From NCBI RefSeq assembly GCF_004152935.1, contig NZ_SETE01000001.1, positions 434,001-498,000 on the forward strand: a stretch of DNA of 64,000 nt, given 5' to 3'. The stretch is from Brumimicrobium glaciale (GTDB lineage: Bacteria > Bacteroidota > Bacteroidia > Flavobacteriales_D > Crocinitomicaceae). Shown in pieces: positions 16,199-25,649 of this stretch. Position 1 is the first letter of the stretch, and each line of letters opens with the position of its first letter. The notes under the pieces were generated by a model, which had not been told where the DNA came from, did no database searches, and saw only the letters and a program-made list of their open reading frames with translations. A program made the position numbers and the translations under genes.

Positions 16199-17302
16199 TT
16201 TCCCAATCGCCAACCACAAATCCCTTGCGGTATAATCCCAAGAAAAATCTTTTGCTCTTTCCAATCCTTTTTCAATTAAAGAATTGCGAAGTTTTTCATC
16301 ACTCAAAAGTAAATGGAGCTGTGATTGAATAGATTCAACAGAATATGGATCACAATACAAAACTGCATCACCACCAATTTCTGGAAGAGATGTTTTATTT
16401 CCTGCTAAAATTGGAACTCCTGATTGCATTGCTTCAACCAATGGGATCCCGAAACCTTCAAAATAACTCACAAAAGCCAAACAAGTTGCACTTCCCATTA
16501 TTTCAGCAAGATCATTTATGGAAACATGCCCTGTGAAATGAATAAATTCTTTCATTTCAGGTTCTAATTCAATGGCTTCGCTGTTCCACATAGGTTCGCC
16601 TACCAACAATAAATGATGCGGAATCTTTTCGTCTTTTTTAAGCTTTTTGTACGCTTCAATTAACCGCTGAACATTCTTTCGTTTATGAATTGCACCAACA
16701 AAAACTATATATGGTTTTCCTTCAGTATGTTTTTCGCGAATTTCCTGCTTTATACTTTCTTCAATTACTTTGTAGAGTGGAGAAACACCATTATAGGTTA
16801 CATCAATTTTATCAGCCGAAATACCGTAAGTTTCCATGATATCTTTCTTCGAGAAATTGGAAACAGTACAAATTCTAGCCGCCTTTTTAGCAAATAAAGG
16901 AAATCTTTTCTTGAAGAATTTCAGAACATCTTTTGGAACATCTTGCGGATTATGTTCAAAATTTAAGTCATGAATAACCGCCAATTGTGGAAGTTCAGCT
17001 CTTAAAGAAAGATAACCATCAGGAGAAACAAAAATATCGCACTCGTACTTTTTTAAAGCACGTGTAATCGAGTAATCAAACCAAATCTTCTGTAAAATAG
17101 TATGTCTAGCTGGAGGATGAACAATTACAGGAGTTATATTATCTGAAAAAATGAATTTTTCATCAAATGGACGATCAAAAAAGAAAATGAATTCGTGCTC
17201 AGGATGCTGCTGAGTTATTCTCAACATTGTTTCATAGGTGTACCACCCAAAACCCTCCATTTTGTTTTTTAACAAAAACCTTGTGTTTACGCCTATTTTC
17301 AT
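16184..17302 (-). CDS. GT4-family glycosyltransferase
   Basis: The chosen start is the ATG at 17302 (MKIGVNTRFLL), giving 372 residues; the frame is open further upstream to 17419 but that part is unlike the family. The N-terminal Rossmann half ends with a LAVIHDLNFE and CTVSNFSKKDI block, followed by GAIHKRKNVQRLIEAYKKL and the GT4 signature FEGFGIPLVEAMQSGVP with the donor-binding Glu pair, then SLPEIGGDAV. Such enzymes transfer a nucleotide-activated sugar to lipid- or polysaccharide-linked acceptors in the cytosol. No other capsule or LPS genes are adjacent, so the acceptor is unknown. Confidence 0.88.
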   Translation of the reverse strand: MKIGVNTRFLLKNKMEGFGWYTYETMLRITQQHPEHEFIFFFDRPFDEKFIFSDNITPVIVHPPARHTILQKIWFDYSITRALKKYECDIFVSPDGYLSLRAELPQLAVIHDLNFEHNPQDVPKDVLKFFKKRFPLFAKKAARICTVSNFSKKDIMETYGISADKIDVTYNGVSPLYKVIEESIKQEIREKHTEGKPYIVFVGAIHKRKNVQRLIEAYKKLKKDEKIPHHLLLVGEPMWNSEAIELEPEMKEFIHFTGHVSINDLAEIMGSATCLAFVSYFEGFGIPLVEAMQSGVPILAGNKTSLPEIGGDAVLYCDPYSVESIQSQLHLLLSDEKLRNSLIEKGLERAKDFSWDYTARDLWLAIGKIIDN

Positions 17303-17461
17303 AAATTCAGTTGGCAAAGATATTAATATTCTATTAATGCGGTATCCTGTATGCTGTTGCAAAATAGCATTTAAATAAGGTAAATGTATAGTCAATTGGT
17401 ATTTCGTCCGAAACGTCATTCAACAACAAAACATATTGTCTTTTATTTAAACTAAAAACAG

Positions 17462-17560
17462 TACTTTTGTACATTATTTTAGTGAGAACCGTTTAACGAT
17501 TTAAAATTCGTTTCCGAGGACTTTATAAAGCATTGGTATTTATAAAGTTCTCATCGAAAC
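17462..17560 (+). promoter_or_regulatory. promoter motif and leader hairpin before the PLP decarboxylase
   Basis: TACTTTTG at 17462-17469 matches the -7 box TAnnTTTG, though the nearest upstream TTG is 23 bases away. The presumed leader holds a long inverted repeat: GTTTC 17510-17514 with GAAAC 17556-17560, enclosing GAGGACTTTATAAA and TTTATAAAGTTCTC around a 9-base loop. The hairpin ends 13 bases before the ATG, where it could affect ribosome access. Confidence 0.5.
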
Positions 17561-17573
17561 AGCATAAAGTATT

Positions 17574-18965
17574 ATGGAAGAAGCATTAGCAGTTTTTCAA
17601 TCTATCGCATCAGAGTTATTAGCCGACGAGAAAGTTAATTCTGTTGTAGATTATATTCCTGCAGACCAATTGTTTGATAAACTAGATCTTTCACTTATCG
17701 ATCAACCGATCGATGATGAAACGCACCTAAGAAAGTTGAAAGAATTGGTGATGGCAACTCCTAGAACTGCAACGAATGCTTTCTTTAATCAACTATATGG
17801 TGGAAGAAATGAAAAAGCTGTGCTGGGTGAGTTATTGGCTGTTTTGCTCAATAACAGCATGTATACTTACAAAGCTGCTGGAGCACAGGTGGGTGTAGAA
17901 AAAATTGTATTACGCAAAGTTTGTGAAATAATTGGTTGGAACGAAAACGCAGATGGAACATTCGCTACTGGCGGATCGATGACGAATTTCATGTCTATGT
18001 TGATGGCAAGAGACGCTTTCAATAGTAAAATACGTTTCGAAGGAGTTCAACAAAAAATGACGGTTTATACTTCAATTGAATCTCATTATAGTATTCCTAA
18101 AAACGCCTCATTTGCAGGAATAGGAAGGAATAATGTGCGTTATATCCCAGTTAATAAAGTAGGGGAGATGATTCCTGCAGATTTAGATACAGCAATTGCA
18201 AAAGATATCGCTGATGGTTTCCATCCAGTTATGGTAAATGCTACCGCTGGAACAACTGTCTTAGGAGCTTTTGATAACGTTGAAGCAATAAACGAAGTAT
18301 GTAAAAAATACAATGTTTGGATGCACGTTGACGGCGCATATTGTGGTTCAGTTATCTTTAGTGAAAAATATAAACACCATTTAAAAGGTCTTGAAAATGT
18401 TGATTCATTTAGTTTCAACGCGCACAAAATGATTGGAACGCCATTAACGTGTTCTTTAATCGTTGTTAAAGACAAGAAAAATCTCAGAAATTCATTTGCA
18501 AATGAGGCTGAATATCTTTTCCAATCAGATGAAGATGATTTCAACCCAGGAAAAACTTCATTGCAATGCGGCAGAAGAAACGATGCTTTAAAATTCTGGA
18601 CACTATGGAAAAGTGTTGGAACAAAAGGACTAGAAAAAATCGTTGATCACCAATTTGATTTGGCTGATACCGCAAGAGATTATGTAAGAAATCATCCCGA
18701 TTATAAATTGTACAGCTTCGAAGATTCAATTTCCGTATGCTTCAATTACAAAAACATCTCAGCCAAAGACATCTGTGCAAAATTATACGAACACGCGGAA
18801 TTAATGGTGGGATACGGAGCTTTTCAAGAAGACGAATTCATCAGATTTGTAACTATAAATGCTCAAAATAGCAATGAAGATATTCTACTTTTCTTTAAGA
18901 AATTAGAAGGTTTCGTAGCCGAACACTTTAATGAATTGAAAATTGAAAAGTTAGGAATTAATTAA
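17574..18965 (+). CDS. pyridoxal-phosphate-dependent decarboxylase (group II; glutamate/aspartate decarboxylase-like)
   Basis: A 463-residue PLP enzyme. Visible sites are TGGSMTNFMSM (phosphate contact region), His171 in ESHYSIPKNA (stacks on the cofactor), Asp253 in HVDGAYCG, and the Schiff-base Lys285 in FNAHKMIGTP. The family decarboxylates amino acids such as glutamate, aspartate, cysteine sulfinate or aromatic amino acids. Short length and overall pattern favour an acidic amino-acid substrate, but this cannot be fixed from sequence alone. It is a stand-alone gene with a structured leader. Confidence 0.85.
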   Translation: MEEALAVFQSIASELLADEKVNSVVDYIPADQLFDKLDLSLIDQPIDDETHLRKLKELVMATPRTATNAFFNQLYGGRNEKAVLGELLAVLLNNSMYTYKAAGAQVGVEKIVLRKVCEIIGWNENADGTFATGGSMTNFMSMLMARDAFNSKIRFEGVQQKMTVYTSIESHYSIPKNASFAGIGRNNVRYIPVNKVGEMIPADLDTAIAKDIADGFHPVMVNATAGTTVLGAFDNVEAINEVCKKYNVWMHVDGAYCGSVIFSEKYKHHLKGLENVDSFSFNAHKMIGTPLTCSLIVVKDKKNLRNSFANEAEYLFQSDEDDFNPGKTSLQCGRRNDALKFWTLWKSVGTKGLEKIVDHQFDLADTARDYVRNHPDYKLYSFEDSISVCFNYKNISAKDICAKLYEHAELMVGYGAFQEDEFIRFVTINAQNSNEDILLFFKKLEGFVAEHFNELKIEKLGIN

Positions 18966-19242
18966 TGATCAATTAATGTTTAATGTTTATGGTTTAATGT
19001 TTAACGGGTTTTGCGCTGGACGGTTTTTTAAATTGTAGTGTTTATTAGTAAACTCAATTTCTACACAGTAGAAATTCAATATCCAACCACGTTAAACATT
19101 AATAATTTACAATTAAACATTAAAACAAAACCACGTTTAACCCTTAAACATTAAAACAAAACCACGTTTAACATTAATTAATAATTAACCCTTAAACATT
19201 AAAAAAACCACTCCTAACGCGTTAACCATTAATAATTTACAA
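18966..19242. repeat. degenerate TTAAACATTAA repeats
   Basis: Words such as TTAAACATTAA, CCACGTTTAAC and AATAATTTACAATTAAAC recur several times across this gap, including two near copies of a block of about 30 bases around 19095-19165. They form a low-complexity spacer between the convergent decarboxylase and ASCH genes. No gene is seen. Confidence 0.7.
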
Positions 19243-19545
19243 TTAAACATTAAATAAAACCACCGTCACTTCATCTTCCAACCCAATATCAGGATAAAAC
19301 CGTTGCATTTGTTCCCACATATCTTGGTGATTTTTAAATCCATCATTCTCTAAATCCTCCCTTTTCACGTTCTCCAATCGCGTATAATAAACCATAACAA
19401 CATCAACAATCTGTTGACGATTAGTTTCCACACTTTCAAACAATAATTCACCCAAAGCAATATCTCTTCGCCCCTTCCGAATCGTAGTTACTTTGCCTTT
19501 CTCTAAAGCATCAAATATGTCCTCGTATAATGTTAGTTTTTGCAT
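19243..19545 (-). CDS. ASCH-domain-like small protein
   Basis: A 100-residue protein. TTIRKGRRDIALGELLFES near the N-terminus and a C-terminal EDGF-like segment (LENDGFKNHQDMWEQMQRFYP) follow the ASCH-fold layout: a basic loop after the first strand, then a strand pair and a helix. ASCH domains bind RNA or act on modified nucleosides. The exact activity is not known. Its stop is embedded in the repeat-rich spacer. Confidence 0.6.
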   Translation of the reverse strand: MQKLTLYEDIFDALEKGKVTTIRKGRRDIALGELLFESVETNRQQIVDVVMVYYTRLENVKREDLENDGFKNHQDMWEQMQRFYPDIGLEDEVTVVLFNV

Positions 19546-19743
19546 TTTTATTGGATCTTCAAGTTCTTTATATCCTAAATATAATGTAAACGATTTAATA
19601 ATCGAATAGATTCCCGTACTTACTTCATTCTCTTTTTCTTCTTTGCGCTTCCTTCGTAATTCCTAATAACGCTGACGAGAGTTTTTAATTCGTGGTTTCC
19701 TATCCAACGTTTTTTCTTAATTTCACATTCCAATCAATTATAT

Positions 19744-20394
19744 ATGAAATCGTTTTTCTTGTTTCTATTTTTCTGTCTATTATCCAGTTCAGCTTATACA
19801 CAAGATAACTCAATTATGTTTCACGGCAGTAAAATCGAAATTCCTGAAGGATTCTCAGAGTTGTCAGCAAAAGAATTAGCTGCTTTTAAAACCAAAATAT
19901 TCAACCGTCCAATAATGAAGGTTTATGAAAAAAGAAACGATCCTTCTGATCTGGAACGAATTATCATTTATTTCGATTCTCTACAAGGAACAAAAAACTT
20001 GAAGTTTGAACAACTCGTTAAAATTAAGCTTGGAGTAATTAAAGAAAGTAATATTGTATTCAATGAAGTGAAAGTTGATCCAATAAATCATTATGTTTCT
20101 GGCAAGTCAATAGTGACCGGAGACACCTCAATGTTTGGTTTTTCAGTTGACGAATATGGGATAATGGGATTTCAATTCGATAAATCAACAGGAATCAATG
20201 AATCAACCAAAGAGCAGTTTGAAAACATTCTAAAATCTACAAAACATAAATCTCCATATAAATACATTCCACGAGAAATCCCTGAAGCTGAAGATGCTAA
20301 AAAAGACGAGGAAATTAGTGGGTGGTTTATGGCTCTTGGCTTTGCAGCAATGGTATTGGTTTGGTTCGTTAGAAAATATGCAAGAAACAAGTGA
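19744..20394 (+). CDS. exported protein with C-terminal membrane anchor, unknown
   Basis: A 216-residue protein with a signal peptide (MKSFFLFLFFCLLSSSAYTQ), a soluble middle of mixed strands and helices, and a C-terminal hydrophobic segment (WFMALGFAAMVLVWFV) followed by basic residues RKYARNK. That gives a single-pass inner-membrane protein with most of its mass outside the cytosol. No family is recognised and the gene is isolated. It begins MKSFF directly at the only well-placed ATG. Confidence 0.65.
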   Translation: MKSFFLFLFFCLLSSSAYTQDNSIMFHGSKIEIPEGFSELSAKELAAFKTKIFNRPIMKVYEKRNDPSDLERIIIYFDSLQGTKNLKFEQLVKIKLGVIKESNIVFNEVKVDPINHYVSGKSIVTGDTSMFGFSVDEYGIMGFQFDKSTGINESTKEQFENILKSTKHKSPYKYIPREIPEAEDAKKDEEISGWFMALGFAAMVLVWFVRKYARNK

Positions 20395-20606
20395 ACAATT
20401 GATAATTACGATTGTGGAAATATCGTTTAAGCCATCGTTAATTATAAAGCTCCTTATCTCAACAATTTAGAATTACGTTACCACGAGTTTTAGACCCATA
20501 TATCTAATTCTTAATTATTTACTCTTCTTTGCGTCCTATACGATTCCTTAGCATCTTAGCGGTTAAAAACCCCTTAATCACTTCGCAGCAGAGATTCTTA
20601 TAATTC

Positions 20607-23054
20607 TTAGTTCTTATAATTTTTCTTCGAAAAACTAAAATCTATTTTATAATAAAAAATCGGCAAGAATCCCAATTGATAACGTTGTGCAATAGGCTCT
20701 GCTGTTGGGTCAGTTAAACTAGGTGCATAACTCAACGCTAAAATATTTTCAGTATTCAGAATATTCACCAGGTCCAAACCAATCTCATGTGTCAACTTTT
20801 CAGTATTCAGCACATACGTTAACTTCAAATCCAATCTGAAATAATCTTTAAATTGACGCGTGTTGAAAAGAGAATCTTTAAACACCAATTCGCTATTGAT
20901 TTCTGTTTGTGTAACATCAACATAACCATATCTTCTTCCTCCAGCAGCAGTGACTTTAAATCCTGCAGAAATCATATTTCTATCATTGATTTTAAACTCT
21001 TTTCCCGCCAGGAAATTCACAGCATAATTTCCGTTGAAATCTGTATTTCGCTCAACTCCGTCACTTCCCTTGTATTTAGATTCGAAAAGTGAACCCGTAG
21101 CTAAGAAATAGAAAGATTTATTGAAATATTTCTGCAATGTTAATTCTACACCATAGTTTCTACCTGTTCCTTCATTGACTAATTCGTCAGGGAAGAATCT
21201 TTGGAATCCGGATCCTTGATTAATCAAGCTGAAAGACGAAGAATACATATTCACTGGAATATTATACAAATGCTGGTAATAAACTTCTGTCTTTAAAGTC
21301 AGACTATTCTTGAAGTTCTTTTGATATCCAAGTGCACTGTGAAAACTCTTCGTGAAATCCATGTCTTCATTCAATCTGCGTAAATCTCCATCCGTATCCA
21401 CTTGCTGATAAGTATATTGATAAGTTGGTTGCATTTGTGAGTGTAAACCAGCTCCAGCGCTAAATTGGTTACCGTTTTTTAATCTCAGTTGCCAACCCAA
21501 ACGCGGTTCAACATAACTCCAACTGTCACTTAAAGAATAGTACTGACTGTGAACACCAGCCGTGAAATCCATTCTTTCGTTAATTTTCCATTTGTATTGA
21601 ACAAAAGGTTGAATTAACGCACTGTAACCTTCAAAATCATGTCTTTTTATGAAATAGGTATGAGAAACATCTAATGCGGAATCAACATTTTTCATTAAAT
21701 ATCCGTCCACATTTATTCCTGCTCTTATAATATTTCTGTTGTTCACTTTGTGATTTACACTTGCATAAAGTGCCGTTTTATAAGTTTGGAATTTATATCC
21801 CATCAACTGATAAATAGAATCTGTTCGAATTTCGTAACTCTCAACACCACCAACTATACTTGTATCTATGCTTCTCTCCAAAAAGTCATGACGAGACCTC
21901 TGTTGATCATAAGTTTGAGCAATTGTCGCTTTAAAGAAAGTGTTTCGAGAAATAGGTTTTTTATAGCTCACTCCCAAAACACCCATCGCAGTTCCAAAAT
22001 ATTGATCTCTGTCTCCCTCTCCAAATGCTTCTTCTGAGATTTCTTTCTGATCTGAAATTTTAATCGCTATATCAGATGCACCACCTATCGCAAAAACTCC
22101 AATGTGTCCGCCTTTTTTCAATGGAAATGACAATTTTACTGCTCCATCACCATAAGTAGGCACTGCATCAGTTCCAATTCGAATATTCATCGCCTGAAAA
22201 ATACTTAAAGTACTGTATCGTCCCATTACCAAATAACTAGAACGTTTGTCACGGTTGATTGGGCCTTCAGCTAGAACTTCTGTTCCTAGAAACCCAAACT
22301 GACCAGTAAATTCATGTTTATCTGGGTTTCCATTTCTTAAACGTAAATCAAAAACTCCAGAAATTGAATTCCCATAATCTGCTGGAAATGCCGACATAAA
22401 AAAGTCAGAATTAGCCAGTATTTTATTGTTTAAAATAGCAACTGGTCCACCTGTAGAACCCGACGTAGCAAAGTGATTTGGATTGGGTAAATCAATTCCT
22501 TCAACTTTCCATAATAATCCAATTGGAGAATTTCCTCTCACTACGATATCGTTTCTTGAGTCATCAGCCCCTTGAACTCCAGCAAAATTACTCGCCATTC
22601 TTGCGGGATCACCTCTAGAACCTGCATAACGTTCTGTTTCCTCAACACTGAATTGACGAGCCGAAATAGTCGCCATTTCATTGTTTACTTGACCCACTTT
22701 TTTACCAATAATATTCACTTCTTCAGTGGTTACAATATCTTCATTCAACTTAACATTAACAATGCTTTCTCTTCCAGAGTTTACGGTAACCGTGTTTGAA
22801 GTATTCAAATATGAAATATAACTAGCCGTTAATTCATATTTTCCAATTGGAACGTTTTGAAAGTTATATAAACCATCCAAATCCGTCATGTTTCGCAGAA
22901 TAACACTAGAATCAGATGATATCAAAACTAATTTAGCTCCAATTAATGGGTATTGTGATTCAGAATCAACAACGCTACCTTTTAGAGTTTGCGAAATTTG
23001 ACCAAATAGTGGCAGTGAAACCAGAGCGAGTATTAAGAGTAGATACTTTATCAT
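20607..23054 (-). CDS. TonB-dependent outer-membrane receptor with carboxypeptidase-regulatory-like N-domain
   Basis: An 815-residue protein. After a signal peptide (ending LFGQ) comes a CarboxypepD_reg-like beta sandwich (residues about 23-110, LKGSVVDSESQYPLIGAKL), then a plug domain (residues about 120-230, DDSRNDIVVRGNSPIGLLWK and VEGIDLPNPNHF), and an outer-membrane beta-barrel ending in an aromatic-rich strand (YYKIDFSFSKK). Such proteins import siderophores, vitamins or oligomers using TonB energy. No SusD partner is adjacent, so a glycan role is not supported. It is followed upstream by a peptide-type binding lipoprotein gene in the same direction (31 bases away), which could hint at peptide uptake, though this is inference. 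Confidence 0.88.
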   Translation of the reverse strand: MIKYLLLILALVSLPLFGQISQTLKGSVVDSESQYPLIGAKLVLISSDSSVILRNMTDLDGLYNFQNVPIGKYELTASYISYLNTSNTVTVNSGRESIVNVKLNEDIVTTEEVNIIGKKVGQVNNEMATISARQFSVEETERYAGSRGDPARMASNFAGVQGADDSRNDIVVRGNSPIGLLWKVEGIDLPNPNHFATSGSTGGPVAILNNKILANSDFFMSAFPADYGNSISGVFDLRLRNGNPDKHEFTGQFGFLGTEVLAEGPINRDKRSSYLVMGRYSTLSIFQAMNIRIGTDAVPTYGDGAVKLSFPLKKGGHIGVFAIGGASDIAIKISDQKEISEEAFGEGDRDQYFGTAMGVLGVSYKKPISRNTFFKATIAQTYDQQRSRHDFLERSIDTSIVGGVESYEIRTDSIYQLMGYKFQTYKTALYASVNHKVNNRNIIRAGINVDGYLMKNVDSALDVSHTYFIKRHDFEGYSALIQPFVQYKWKINERMDFTAGVHSQYYSLSDSWSYVEPRLGWQLRLKNGNQFSAGAGLHSQMQPTYQYTYQQVDTDGDLRRLNEDMDFTKSFHSALGYQKNFKNSLTLKTEVYYQHLYNIPVNMYSSSFSLINQGSGFQRFFPDELVNEGTGRNYGVELTLQKYFNKSFYFLATGSLFESKYKGSDGVERNTDFNGNYAVNFLAGKEFKINDRNMISAGFKVTAAGGRRYGYVDVTQTEINSELVFKDSLFNTRQFKDYFRLDLKLTYVLNTEKLTHEIGLDLVNILNTENILALSYAPSLTDPTAEPIAQRYQLGFLPIFYYKIDFSFSKKNYKN

Positions 23055-23085
23055 AGTATTTTATTTGTGAGTAAAAATAGACAAA

Positions 23086-24813
23086 TTATTGTTTTTCTTT
23101 GGTTTCCCATTCTTTTTTTGACCAATCCTTTAGATATACATTTTTGAATGAGTAACTATTCATTTTGTTGAGCTTTAGGTTGCGCACTTTAGAATAAATG
23201 ATTTTTATAGTTTCCTCATACCATAAAATAATGAAAGGTGAATCGTCCATTAAAATCGTTTCAGCTTCAGCAAAAAATCGATAACGCTCAACTATTTCTG
23301 GACTTATTTTTCCCTGTTCAAATAAAGCATCGAAATTATCATTCTGATAACGTGAATAATTTGTCATGGATGGTTGTGAAGAATCTCCAGGAACAGTTTT
23401 CCCATAAGCAGTCATTAAAAAGCTTTCTGGACTATTGTACTCAGCAAACCAAGAAGAACGAAATAAATCTCCTTTTGCGAATTTTTGATCTTCTAATTTC
23501 TCTTCAAAAGTCACGCCTTCCAATTTTATATCAATATTTAAAGTCTGTTTCAATTGGCTTGCAATTTCTATTGCTACATCAGAATGTATTGTTCCTAAAT
23601 TATATTTCAAATGTATAATTGGAAAATCTTTACCGTTAGGATAACCTGCTTGAGCCATTAATCTTTTTGCTTTTTCAGGTTCAAATGTATATCCATGTTG
23701 ACCTACATTTTCAGATTTATAACCATTAAATGCCATTGGTGGAATTATTCCTCCATCACCTTTCTTGAAAGCTTGGTAATTTAAAATGTTCGAAATTATT
23801 GCTCCACGATCAATTGCGTAATTAAAAGCTTTTCTTACCCTAACGTCTTTAAATTCAGGTTTCAATAAGTTGAAATAGTAATATTGAGTAGCCAATAAAG
23901 GCTTTCTAACTAAAATGAATTTTGGAGGCGTGCCATTGAAATCTTCAATTTGTCCTTCGCCCAACATTTTAGACACTTTTTCTGGCGGTAACCCTTCAAT
24001 TAGATGAATTTCTCCGCGTTCAAACATTTCTAGTTGTTCAGTTCTTTGCCCTTCAACTTTCATTATTAAAGTGTCTAAATAAGGCAAGGCAAGGCCATTG
24101 TTATCTTTGCCATAATAATTTTCATTCCTAGCCAAGACAATTTCTTCTCGGTTATTCTTTATGCGGGTTCCTGAATAAGTAAAAGGTCCAGTGCCAATCA
24201 ATTCGTTTTCTAATCCAGCCTCAATAGCTTTTTTTGAAACAATTAAAGCAGCAGTTTGAGTAAGTTTATTTACAAAATTAACATCGCGTTCAAGTAATTT
24301 CATTTCTAAAGTATTCCCGCGAAATTTCAATCCTGAAATGTGATCTGCTTCCTTGTTATAAAATTTGTCAGCACCTTCTAAAAGTCCTCTAAAAATTGAA
24401 TAATATGCGCTGCTGGCCTCGGTTTTGTTTTGTTTACAGGCCAATTCAATACTGTAAACTACATCTTCTGCAGTAAACTTGTTTTTTCCTTCAATGGAAG
24501 GATGTCTATGGAAATACACATTGTCTCGCAATTCAAAACTTATTGTTTTACCATCAGCCGAAATTGTCCAATCTTTTGCGAGTCCAGCTCTTGTTTCTAA
24601 AGATTTTGGATCGAGTTCCACCAATCCTTCATAAACTTGATTAAGTAAAGTGGAAGAATAAAGATCCGTCACATACCTGGGAATTAAAGTGGATGGAGCG
24701 TTGTTTATTGCAAAATTGAATGTTCCACCTGCATATTTGAACTTCTTTTTCTTAGAAATATCACCGCAAGAACTAAAAGCAACAAGCAATAAGATAATTA
24801 GTAAATTCCTCAT
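23086..24813 (-). CDS. ABC-type oligopeptide-binding lipoprotein (SBP family 5)
   Basis: A 575-residue protein using the ATG at 24813 (MRNLLIILLLVAFSSCGD), where a lipobox places the lipid-attachment Cys at residue 16. A longer frame to 24852 lacks a reason. The body matches solute-binding family 5: LAKDWTISADGKTISFELRD, KFTAEDVVYSIELA, FNYAIDRGAIISNIL and SWFAEYNSPESFL. It captures a peptide, or a similar ligand, for uptake; no permease or ATPase genes are adjacent. Expressed in the same direction as the receptor gene. Confidence 0.87.
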   Translation of the reverse strand: MRNLLIILLLVAFSSCGDISKKKKFKYAGGTFNFAINNAPSTLIPRYVTDLYSSTLLNQVYEGLVELDPKSLETRAGLAKDWTISADGKTISFELRDNVYFHRHPSIEGKNKFTAEDVVYSIELACKQNKTEASSAYYSIFRGLLEGADKFYNKEADHISGLKFRGNTLEMKLLERDVNFVNKLTQTAALIVSKKAIEAGLENELIGTGPFTYSGTRIKNNREEIVLARNENYYGKDNNGLALPYLDTLIMKVEGQRTEQLEMFERGEIHLIEGLPPEKVSKMLGEGQIEDFNGTPPKFILVRKPLLATQYYYFNLLKPEFKDVRVRKAFNYAIDRGAIISNILNYQAFKKGDGGIIPPMAFNGYKSENVGQHGYTFEPEKAKRLMAQAGYPNGKDFPIIHLKYNLGTIHSDVAIEIASQLKQTLNIDIKLEGVTFEEKLEDQKFAKGDLFRSSWFAEYNSPESFLMTAYGKTVPGDSSQPSMTNYSRYQNDNFDALFEQGKISPEIVERYRFFAEAETILMDDSPFIILWYEETIKIIYSKVRNLKLNKMNSYSFKNVYLKDWSKKEWETKEKQ

Positions 24814-25244
24814 TTGAAAATAAGTAATGTGTGTTTTATTTGGTTTAAGCAAAGGATAATAAAAATAAATACAACACCGAATTTAAAATAATAATTTCAT
24901 TTCCTACCCCATAAAGGCTTTATTTAATCTACAAACGACTATTCAAATTGAACCAATCCCAACGAAACCAGCTAGCCACCGAACCATTCATCCAACTAAC
25001 TCCATCAACCAAACCAGCCATCCACCCAAAACAAATCTGCGAAAACCACACCCCACCTCAGCCCAACTACCTCCACCCAAAAAACAAATCTGCGAAATCC
25101 GCGAAATCTGCGGGAAAACCAACCCCACCCAACCCCACCCAACCCAACTCATCCCAACCACCTCCACCCAAAACAAATCTGCGAAATCCGCGAAAATCTG
25201 CGGGAAACATATTAACTTAGAAACCAAATATCTCAATTCACAAC
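24814..25244. other. C-rich intergenic spacer with short repeats and G-quadruplex motif on the minus strand
   Basis: From about 24950 to 25210 the + strand is unusually rich in C and poor in G, built from CCACCCAAAACAAATCTGCG-type words repeated at about 25025, 25075 and 25165. At 25123-25145 it reads C4-A-C3-AA-C4-A-C3-AA-C3, so the minus strand has five G tracts with 1-2-base loops. A frame of 90 residues is open here, but its Pro/Lys/Ser composition is that of a repeat and I do not call a gene. Confidence 0.7.
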
Positions 25245-25649
25245 ATGAACAAAATAGAACACATAGGCATCGCAATTAAAGACATGGACAGTGCCATCAA
25301 AATATACGAGCAATTACTAAACACAAAATGTTATAAAGTAGAAAACGTAGAATCAGAAGGAGTGAAGACGGCTTTCTTCAAGATCGGAGACTCTAAAATA
25401 GAACTCCTAGAAGCAACAAACCCTGAAAGTCCAATTGCAAAATTTATAGAAAAACGAGGCGTTGGAATGCACCATATTGCTTTTGATGTAACGGATATCG
25501 AATCAGAAATTGAAAGACTTTTATCACAAGATTTCCAACTGATTCAGAAAACACCAAAAAATGGAGCTGATAATAAAAAAATAGCCTTTTTACATCCAAA
25601 ATCAACAGCTGGACTATTAGTTGAATTATGCCAAGAGCGAACGGACTAA
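25245..25649 (+). CDS. mce: methylmalonyl-CoA epimerase
   Basis: A 134-residue protein of the VOC (glyoxalase) fold. It starts NKIEHIGIAIKDMDSAI with the first metal His, continues KIELLEATNPESPIAKFIEKRG, then GVGMHHIAFDV with further metal His, and ends GLLVELCQ with the last metal Glu. This matches methylmalonyl-CoA epimerase closely. It interconverts (R)- and (S)-methylmalonyl-CoA for propionate metabolism. It overlaps the convergent HAD gene by 24 bases. Confidence 0.92.
   Translation: MNKIEHIGIAIKDMDSAIKIYEQLLNTKCYKVENVESEGVKTAFFKIGDSKIELLEATNPESPIAKFIEKRGVGMHHIAFDVTDIESEIERLLSQDFQLIQKTPKNGADNKKIAFLHPKSTAGLLVELCQERTD

Noticed and set aside
24948-25220. 90-residue ORF rich in Pro, Lys and Ser
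   Set aside because: It is the translation of repeated C-rich words; no start signal or protein-like pattern.
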